Part shown: in pieces, positions 57,827 to 64,000 of the stretch | How the letters are laid out: each line of letters opens with the position of its first letter | Numbering within the stretch: the first letter of the stretch is position 1 | Source: CAYYYJ01 sp964631205 | GTDB taxonomy: Archaea; Aenigmatarchaeota; Aenigmatarchaeia; QMZP01; JACQNV01 | Reading direction: 5' to 3' | DNA length: 64,000 nucleotides | Assembly (NCBI GenBank): GCA_964631205.1 | Contig: CAZVWU010000003.1 | Span: 1 to 64,000 of the forward strand | Made by a program: the position numbers and the translations under genes | The notes under the pieces: generated by a model | What the model was told of the DNA's origin: nothing | The model's database searches: none | Seen by the model: the letters and a program-made list of their open reading frames with translations, nothing else

Positions 57827-58573
57827 ATGATACAAAAAGAGCTTTTGCTTGAAATCGGAAAGAAAAAAGGCCTCAGGAACAGGGAGCATATAGAGAAAGA
57901 TTATTTTCAGGACCTGTTTCTTTTTAACCTTTTCAAGAAGACGAATAAGTTTATTTTTAAAGGCGGCACTGCCCTTTACAAAATATACGGCCTTCCAAGG
58001 TTTTCAGAGGACCTAGATTTTTCCCTGTTAAACGGAACTGATGCAGCAGAAGCAAAAGGCATTGTTTTGTCAACAGTGAAGCAGATAAAGGAGTTTGAAA
58101 TTAAATCAGTTAAAAAAATGGGCGATTCTGTCTTATTTAAGATAAGCGTGAATGGCGTACTCACAAAATACAATACTCTGAGGATAGATGCCAGCCTCAG
58201 GAACAAACCGCTTGCCGGTTTTGATGTAAAGACTTTTACCCCGCCTTATATTGATATAAACCCTTTTTCACTGAGGCTGCTTAAAACAAAGGAGATGGTT
58301 GCGGAAAAAATCCATTCAATCCTTAACAGGAAAAAGGCCCGGGACCTTTTTGACCTGTTTTACTTGTTACGGATTGCAAGCTTTGACCCTGATTTAGTTA
58401 ACAGGAAACTGGGGATTTTCGGGATGAGGTTTAATTTCAAAGAGTTTTCTCTCAGGCTGCAGGGCCTTGAAGATGTTTGGGAAAAAGAGCTGAGGCCTTT
58501 TGTTTTGTCAGAGCTGTTTCCCTTCGCGGCAGCCAAACAGTTTGTTCTGGGAGAGATATCCAAAACCAGATAG
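57827..58573 (+). CDS. AbiEii-like nucleotidyltransferase toxin
   Basis: The 248-residue protein has the AbiEii signature FIFKGGTALYKIYGLPRFSEDLDFSLL (GGT and DLD) with later KTKEMVAEKIHSILNRKKARDLFDLFYLL, which supplies Lys and Asp residues of the family. Members add nucleotides to tRNA or another target and give phage exclusion. The gene ends 63 bases before the convergent anchored-protein gene. Confidence 0.88.
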   Translation: MIQKELLLEIGKKKGLRNREHIEKDYFQDLFLFNLFKKTNKFIFKGGTALYKIYGLPRFSEDLDFSLLNGTDAAEAKGIVLSTVKQIKEFEIKSVKKMGDSVLFKISVNGVLTKYNTLRIDASLRNKPLAGFDVKTFTPPYIDINPFSLRLLKTKEMVAEKIHSILNRKKARDLFDLFYLLRIASFDPDLVNRKLGIFGMRFNFKEFSLRLQGLEDVWEKELRPFVLSELFPFAAAKQFVLGEISKTR

Positions 58574-58635
58574 AAGAATTTTTATCAAATAACCCTATAG
58601 CCTGTTTTTTCTGCTTCTCCAAAACACAAAAACAG

Positions 58636-59226
58636 CTAAAAGGCTTTATGCAGCCTTCTCCTCCAAAATGCAAAAACAGCAATGACTGCAATCGCTACGG
58701 CTGCAATGACTATGAGCGGCGTTGTAGAGACAGGCTGTGGAGGGGCTTCCGCTGTTTCTGCTCCCGCTGTCTTGGCTGCCTCAGTGTGACGGGAAATGTC
58801 AACAGACAGCTTGAGCTCGCCCTCAGGACTGTATATATTGACCAGCTTCGCGTTTTCAAAGTAGGGGATGACGAGGTTGAAGGCTGTTTCGTCAAGCCTT
58901 ATCGGGCCTGCCGGCTCTGTGCTGTTTAGCTCATCCTGATGCGGCTCCTCTATTTCCAGCGGTATCGAGAAATTAAGGGAATATAGCAAATCCCCCTTGT
59001 CTGACACCATCCTTGCAGAATACCCCTCTTTCGGCTCCAGCTGCCTTCCGGGCGCCTCGCCTTGAACTAGATTAATCTCTAACAACTCTATCTCGCCTTT
59101 TATATACGCAAACTCAAGAGTGTAAACAACATCCAAGGCCGATGCTGCCTGAGCTAACATAACCGTCGCCACAGCCAAAAACATCAAGATGGTTTTCATA
59201 TATGATTTTCCCATAACTTTTGCCAT
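58636..59226 (-). CDS. Secreted protein with C-terminal membrane anchor (intact copy)
   Basis: The 196-residue protein has a signal peptide (ILMFLAVATVMLAQAASALD), a beta-rich outer domain (VVYTLEFAYIKGEIELLEINL, YSARMVSDKGDLLYSLNF), an Ala/Thr/Pro linker and an anchoring helix PLIVIAAVAIAVIAVFAF followed by WRRR. Its start at 59226 lies two bases after the stop of the giant metalloprotease gene, so they are co-transcribed. Two decayed copies occur to the left. Function unknown; possibly a partner or substrate of the protease. Confidence 0.7.
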   Translation of the reverse strand: MAKVMGKSYMKTILMFLAVATVMLAQAASALDVVYTLEFAYIKGEIELLEINLVQGEAPGRQLEPKEGYSARMVSDKGDLLYSLNFSIPLEIEEPHQDELNSTEPAGPIRLDETAFNLVIPYFENAKLVNIYSPEGELKLSVDISRHTEAAKTAGAETAEAPPQPVSTTPLIVIAAVAIAVIAVFAFWRRRLHKAF

Positions 59227-59228
59227 CC

Positions 59229-62200
59229 CTATCCAAGATAATCGCTCTTTGCCAAATCCAAGCAATTTGGATTATTATGATTAAAGTAATCGTCATTGCC
59301 TATATCTAATGTAGATGGCCTCCAATCCAGATTCCCCGAATACATCAAATCCTGATTACCATCAGAAACATGCCCTGCCGACACATGGTGCGGCGCGCAA
59401 GTTGCAACGAACCCTAGAGTATGCAATATCTCATGAAGCATGCTGAACTCCCAATACCCAGACCCTCCAGAAGGGGCCAATACATTAATGGAGCATGCTG
59501 GAGAATTGGGCGGAGTTCCCTTAAGGTATACAGCAGCTAAATTGCCTTTAACAGTTGGAGGCCACGCACCCCCACCGCACGCATAATTGCTGCTTCCGCC
59601 ATAATAAACAGCATAAAGTTTGCCAGGGTTGTCGAAGCCAGCAGCCTGGAGTTCTGATTCTATTTGCTCCCTTACATATGAATTGTAAGCTTTGATCTCG
59701 GCATCTGTTTTTTTGAGCCTGAAAAATGTTATGTCTGGGGAATTTTGATATGCATCAATTTTTAACTTGCGGCCGCCTGCCTGGCTGGCAAGCCATTTCT
59801 GGAAAGCTGCCACCGACGCTGCTATCTTTCCATTTGTATCGAGAGATTCGTCTGCACCATCGCTTGGCAAGACATACATTAAGTGTATTTGATGGCCTGA
59901 CAAATCATCGGTTTGGTCTACTACAGTTCTTGTTCCTGTTGGATTTCCGCCTTCTGTAGAGCCTTTGAAATACGATAATTTGCCTATTATTTTTTCTGCT
60001 TGCCCTTGTGAAAATTGATCGGCATTCCCACAATTACCGCTACACATTATATTTGATTGATCCTTTTTATGATCGAGATCAAACAAGCTATGTCCTAATT
60101 CATGTAAAGCTGTATTGCCTGTCCAATAACCTATGTCGTCAACATAAGTTCCTACAAGGCTGATGATATTTTTTGGAAGGTTGGATCCTCCAGGATCAGT
60201 CCCTACGATTGTTATGGTCTTATCTGTTATGCTTTGATATCGTCCTAAAAATTTATCAAAGGGGATAGATACTAAACCAACACCAGGGAAAGAATGTGGG
60301 TTGAAATCTTGTTTCGACAAAACTATTGTTGACTCTGCGTGAGGGCAATTTCTAATCTGTTTTAGTGTGTTCTTGAAATTAGCACTTCTAATTTTGACTT
60401 CGATGAGGCCTATTATTTTCATAGACGTCGTCATTGACTCTTTTGGGCTTAAGAAAGTTATTTTAGGATTATATGCCCAGATATTGAACTTTGTTTTAAG
60501 CGATTTCATTGGCTCTGGATCAAATATACCAAAATGTTGCAAATCTTTACCTTCATAATCGAGCATCTGCCTGACGGCTTTTTCAAATTCTTCGTCTTCC
60601 CAGTCTCCATCCCCAACTACAATAAGATCCAATTTGTCGCTGGGCTTGCCATTTTCTATTAGCACGGAGCATTGGTTTGGCTGTATATAGATTGGAGGTG
60701 CTTCGACTTTTGTTATCGGGCTGACTAAAATTTTTGCTCCTCTCTTTTCATCCTTTTTGATTTCTATAACTGTGACACGGAATCCGCCAATTGGGAAATC
60801 TACATATTGGTTTTTTAAGCGATATTTCCTTTCAACCCTTCTGCCTTTGTCATTTTCAATGTTTATCCAAAGACCTAGTTCATAGGTTGGTGTAACTTTA
60901 TATTCATATAAATCTGGAGACGAAGTTATCTTGTAGTTTCCCGGGTGGAAAGTATACACGTCTGTTTCAGATATGTCTGCAAACACCCCAGCGACCTGTG
61001 TTTGGGTATCCTCTGGCGGCTTCTCCAATATCGTCACCAGCACATCAACTATGCCCTGTCCTGTTTGCACTTGGATGGCTGAATCAGACGACTGTGGCAC
61101 ATACACTACTTGCACATTGAACTTGTAGCCTTTTCCGTAAAAGGGGATTGTGTTGCCTTCATATATCGGGACCTCGCTTATTTTTTCGCCTGTTTCGAAA
61201 TCCTTGACAATTATCGTAGCCTCCTTGCCTTGAGCATATTTTTCTGTGTAAATTGCAAGCTTGGCATTCACTTCAGGTATCGCGTATATCCCTGTCGGCC
61301 CTATTTTTGCATATTCGCTGCCTGGAGGAAGAACTGTCGGCGAGGGTTTTGGCGGCGGTGTTGGGGTAGCAGGTATGTAAGTTTCTGCGACAATATCTGC
61401 TGTTGCTTTTACGTCTTTTAGCTTGACAGAAATTCCTTGGTCTTTGAACACTTTATCCGCTCCTTTGTTTATAAGTCCTGTTGCAACAGTTTCCCCTTTC
61501 TCGTTTAGGATACTAATTGATAAATAAGTGTCATCGCGGGCATAATATGGAGAGATCTTATACGAACCTGCCTGGATGTAATTGTCCATGCCAAGGGTTC
61601 CGGATACAACTGACGAGCCCGAAGTTGGAGATCCATCAGCCGGAACTGTTATGACTTCAATATCTGCTTTCAATCCTAATTTTTTGGCGGTTATCTTAAG
61701 CCCAGAATCTTGCAAGTCTAATGTCTGTCCCTCTTTCAGATAACCCCCTGTTATGTAAGAGCCATCTGAATTATCAAATACATCTATAACGGCTTCTTTA
61801 TATGGGGTAGCGTAGACGACTGAAGATTTTATTTTATAATTACCAATAATCAGGTCCTTGTCTTTCCCTAATATCCCGCTGGCAGTTTCAGGCTTTACAA
61901 CATCCCCTTTAGCAGGCAAAAATGCTATGTCAATTCCAACAGGCTTGTCTGTGTTTGGGTCTATCCTTATGGCCTCTACTTTGGCTATGTAGCTTGGGTC
62001 TAGCGCTATCTGCTGCCCTGAGTCTATGTAGCCATGGAAGCCTATTATCTGGCCTATTACAGGTGTTTGTGTAACCAGGTCTTTGCCATCCTTGTCCCTA
62101 AGCGTGATTTTTGCAGTGAATTTGTCAATCACCTCTGAATATACTTTGTAATCACCAAGGGCTGTCTCTGTTCCCGGTACAAGTGACAGGAATTTTGTCT

Positions 62201-64000
62201 TGGTTGGGTATGGGGATATTGTGACAAAAGCTGATGTGTCAATAACAGGTATGTTAGGCCCTCTTTCTGAGGCTGTGACAGCCAGCACATTCAGTATAAA
62301 CCCGTCGTACAGGAAATCATAATTGGCCTCGCCTTCCTTAACTATTACACCAGCCGAGCGCCCGTCAGGATATTGCAAACCAAGATCCACATATCCGCTT
62401 CCAAGGCCACCTCTGGAAACTCCGGGGCCAGCAACTGCCAGCTTATAGCCGCTGAAGTAGTGGGGTTCCTTGTCTGTGATAAGGGCTGTTGAAGCTGTTA
62501 AACGCGATTTTGGAACCTTTGCTTGTGGTATTGGATATACCAGCTTTCCTATCGGAGTGACCAATAACTCAACTCCTGCAGGGTCTGATAATGTGCTGTC
62601 TTCGTTAGCTGTAACCCTCAATACTTTGAGTTTGGCTTTGAAGCCGGCAAAAAGTTCCACTTCCTTCTCCTCGCCTTTATTTATCTGAACCGGCTGCAAA
62701 ATAGATGAGCCATAAGCATCGTTGATGTAAATATTTGCCCATTTGCCAGAAGAGCCTTTGTCAGAATATATTTTGTAGGCTCCGAAATTCAGCGGGTTTG
62801 AGGGGTACCCTTTGGCCTCGCCAAGAACGCCGTGCACTGTCCCTTTGGGCACTGGGGTTATTTTGACTTTCACGCTTTCCAGGTCGCCAAAGCCAAGGAA
62901 CTTGTTTATTTCAAGCAGTTGGAGTATGAAGCCTGCTTTGTTGACAAAGGTGTATGTCCCTCCAGAGGAGCCGTAAAATATCTGGCCTGCAATCCTGGTT
63001 CCCGTTTTATCTTCTGCATAAATCTCCACATACTGCTGATATCCGTATGGCTTTGCCAGATAGATTTTATACTCACCAAACTCAAAAGGCTTGCCTAATG
63101 GTATTGTGGTTATTATTTCTTCAGGTTCAGGCAGAGCTACTGAAAACTCAGTATATTTTCCTTCAACAAAGCTGCCATATTTCTTAATGCATTCTTGTGT
63201 TGCACATCTGAGGGTAAGGCCGAGAGTATATTTCCCTTCAGTTTCTGGCGCTTTGTCTGAAACATGCCAGTAGTTGTCTTCAGGAGAAAAGGTTGCTTTT
63301 CCTGATGATAAAATTTTGTTGTAATCTATAATTTCATAAGTGAGCTCAAAGCCAGCCAAATCTGACGCAGGCTCTCCGGAGTCCAATACTGCTTTTACAG
63401 TGGCTGTGATCTCTTCAGATGGGGAATAAACCTGCTTTGACAAATCATAGGCAGCTATTCTGAATGCCGGTTGAATTTCAATAACAATAATAGGCGTCAG
63501 CTGGACCTCCACTCCAGTCCCTTCCGGAGTTGGGACTGCCTGCAAAACCTTGACTGAGAACCCAAGAGCTGAGAATTCTTGTGCCTCTCCAAACGGTATC
63601 GTTCCGGAGGCGACAACATTCCCTTCAGGCTCTTTTATCTGGATTGTGGCGCCATTCTGGTCTATTTTTGGCGCATAGACACTATACACGTATTCTGGTT
63701 GGCTGTCTGGGGTTATTGTAATTGTTGGTTCTGGGGGAGGTGAAGGAGTGCCTGATGGGGAAGGTGGGGGTGTTGGGGTTGAAGTTGTGCCAGGAGTACC
63801 AAGATCTGAAATCTCAAGATCTGCAAACTGGTTTATCCCTGGTTTAGAATAGATATCCAGTACCTTGATTGAGAAAGAATATAGGTTTTTGCCTGAAGTA
63901 TCTCTGAATTCATGTATTTCGTCTTTCTTCATGAAAACGCTGGTTAATTGGGATTTTAGAATTTTTTCGAAAAGTTTTACAGAAATTGCGTCGGGGTCTT
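59229..64000 (-). CDS. Giant secreted protein with beta repeats and two metalloprotease sites (5' end outside window)
   Basis: The frame remains open to the right edge beyond the first in-window ATG at 63932, so the N-terminus is missing. About 1000 residues hold nine copies of an approximately 85-residue beta module recognised by phrases such as FGEYKIY, FGAYKIY, LGDYKVY and PGNYKI, separated by Pro/Thr linkers. A first zinc-protease domain has TALHELGHSLFDLDHKK (about 60061-60115) with SNIMCSGN. A second has MLHEILHTLGFVATCAPHH (about 59400-59440) with DLMYSGN. Both have HExxH and a Met-turn-like methionine. It is likely an outer-surface or secreted protease. Confidence 0.8.
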   Translation of the reverse strand, partial: DPDAISVKLFEKILKSQLTSVFMKKDEIHEFRDTSGKNLYSFSIKVLDIYSKPGINQFADLEISDLGTPGTTSTPTPPPSPSGTPSPPPEPTITITPDSQPEYVYSVYAPKIDQNGATIQIKEPEGNVVASGTIPFGEAQEFSALGFSVKVLQAVPTPEGTGVEVQLTPIIVIEIQPAFRIAAYDLSKQVYSPSEEITATVKAVLDSGEPASDLAGFELTYEIIDYNKILSSGKATFSPEDNYWHVSDKAPETEGKYTLGLTLRCATQECIKKYGSFVEGKYTEFSVALPEPEEIITTIPLGKPFEFGEYKIYLAKPYGYQQYVEIYAEDKTGTRIAGQIFYGSSGGTYTFVNKAGFILQLLEINKFLGFGDLESVKVKITPVPKGTVHGVLGEAKGYPSNPLNFGAYKIYSDKGSSGKWANIYINDAYGSSILQPVQINKGEEKEVELFAGFKAKLKVLRVTANEDSTLSDPAGVELLVTPIGKLVYPIPQAKVPKSRLTASTALITDKEPHYFSGYKLAVAGPGVSRGGLGSGYVDLGLQYPDGRSAGVIVKEGEANYDFLYDGFILNVLAVTASERGPNIPVIDTSAFVTISPYPTKTKFLSLVPGTETALGDYKVYSEVIDKFTAKITLRDKDGKDLVTQTPVIGQIIGFHGYIDSGQQIALDPSYIAKVEAIRIDPNTDKPVGIDIAFLPAKGDVVKPETASGILGKDKDLIIGNYKIKSSVVYATPYKEAVIDVFDNSDGSYITGGYLKEGQTLDLQDSGLKITAKKLGLKADIEVITVPADGSPTSGSSVVSGTLGMDNYIQAGSYKISPYYARDDTYLSISILNEKGETVATGLINKGADKVFKDQGISVKLKDVKATADIVAETYIPATPTPPPKPSPTVLPPGSEYAKIGPTGIYAIPEVNAKLAIYTEKYAQGKEATIIVKDFETGEKISEVPIYEGNTIPFYGKGYKFNVQVVYVPQSSDSAIQVQTGQGIVDVLVTILEKPPEDTQTQVAGVFADISETDVYTFHPGNYKITSSPDLYEYKVTPTYELGLWINIENDKGRRVERKYRLKNQYVDFPIGGFRVTVIEIKKDEKRGAKILVSPITKVEAPPIYIQPNQCSVLIENGKPSDKLDLIVVGDGDWEDEEFEKAVRQMLDYEGKDLQHFGIFDPEPMKSLKTKFNIWAYNPKITFLSPKESMTTSMKIIGLIEVKIRSANFKNTLKQIRNCPHAESTIVLSKQDFNPHSFPGVGLVSIPFDKFLGRYQSITDKTITIVGTDPGGSNLPKNIISLVGTYVDDIGYWTGNTALHELGHSLFDLDHKKDQSNIMCSGNCGNADQFSQGQAEKIIGKLSYFKGSTEGGNPTGTRTVVDQTDDLSGHQIHLMYVLPSDGADESLDTNGKIAASVAAFQKWLASQAGGRKLKIDAYQNSPDITFFRLKKTDAEIKAYNSYVREQIESELQAAGFDNPGKLYAVYYGGSSNYACGGGAWPPTVKGNLAAVYLKGTPPNSPACSINVLAPSGGSGYWEFSMLHEILHTLGFVATCAPHHVSAGHVSDGNQDLMYSGNLDWRPSTLDIGNDDYFNHNNPNCLDLAKSDYLG

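Overview
The window is archaeal. It encodes an archaeal/eukaryotic-type peptide chain release factor 1, an EF-2, a tail-less archaeal histone of 69 residues, a Ygr210-like GTPase, a DUF373 membrane protein, a two-subunit KorAB-type 2-oxoacid:ferredoxin oxidoreductase, and surface proteins with PGF-pre-PGF-like modules. Many genes have a TATA box about 25-35 nt before an ATG (leaderless style), while downstream cistrons of operons use GGAGG-type ribosome binding sites. The gene set, the small orphan genes and the TTTT/PTPT-rich secreted proteins suggest a DPANN-type lineage such as Woesearchaeota; this placement is inference. One run of 100 Ns (47903-48002) marks an assembly gap inside a tandem repeat.

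Layout. 1-1166: 3' end of a secreted protein built of 6-cysteine repeats. 1203-9906: housekeeping and unknown genes (GNAT, SerA-like dehydrogenase, Ygr210-like GTPase, a degenerate OMP-decarboxylase-like protein, ATP-cone protein, CcdA-like membrane protein, EF-Tu-domain-2-like protein). 10013-23687: an envelope redox/metal neighbourhood with an orphan substrate-binding protein, three paralogous membrane proteins carrying a HxH...HxH domain (one of them at 8286-9005), a BlaI/M56-protease regulatory pair, a large Fn3 surface protein, a polycistronic run (17281-21727) with a protein of three thioredoxin-like domains, a 43-residue metallothionein-like peptide and a His-rich lipoprotein, then a cupredoxin lipoprotein and an RnfD/NqrB-like membrane protein. 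24062-25485: DUF5679 zinc ribbon, histone, PAP2 phosphatase. 25726-27961: two MNT-HEPN toxin-antitoxin pairs. 28206-33650: aRF1, two unknown genes, EF-2. 34023-44678: accessory region with RelBE-like and VapBC-like pairs, SDR, zinc ribbons, many orphan genes and dispersed intergenic repeats. 44838-52231: lipoprotein and one or two giant surface proteins. 52441-55243: korAB. 55356-59226: toxin-antitoxin island (MNT-HEPN and AbiEi/AbiEii) interleaved with one intact and two decayed copies of a secreted membrane-anchored protein. 59229-64000: giant secreted protein with about nine copies of a beta repeat and two zinc-metalloprotease sites, incomplete at its N-terminus.

Three signals stand out. 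First, aRF1 carries GGW in place of the universally catalytic GGQ while keeping NIKS, and the neighbouring EF-2 has unusual P-loop and switch I residues and a structured 5' leader. Second, the 8-24 kb region looks like an undescribed extracytoplasmic thiol/metal-handling module defined by the HxH-domain family, CxxC triple-thioredoxin protein, Cys-rich peptide and cupredoxin. Third, a repeat domain beginning with FGxYKIY links three giant surface proteins. There are also six candidate toxin-antitoxin loci, several with palindromic operator candidates at their promoters.
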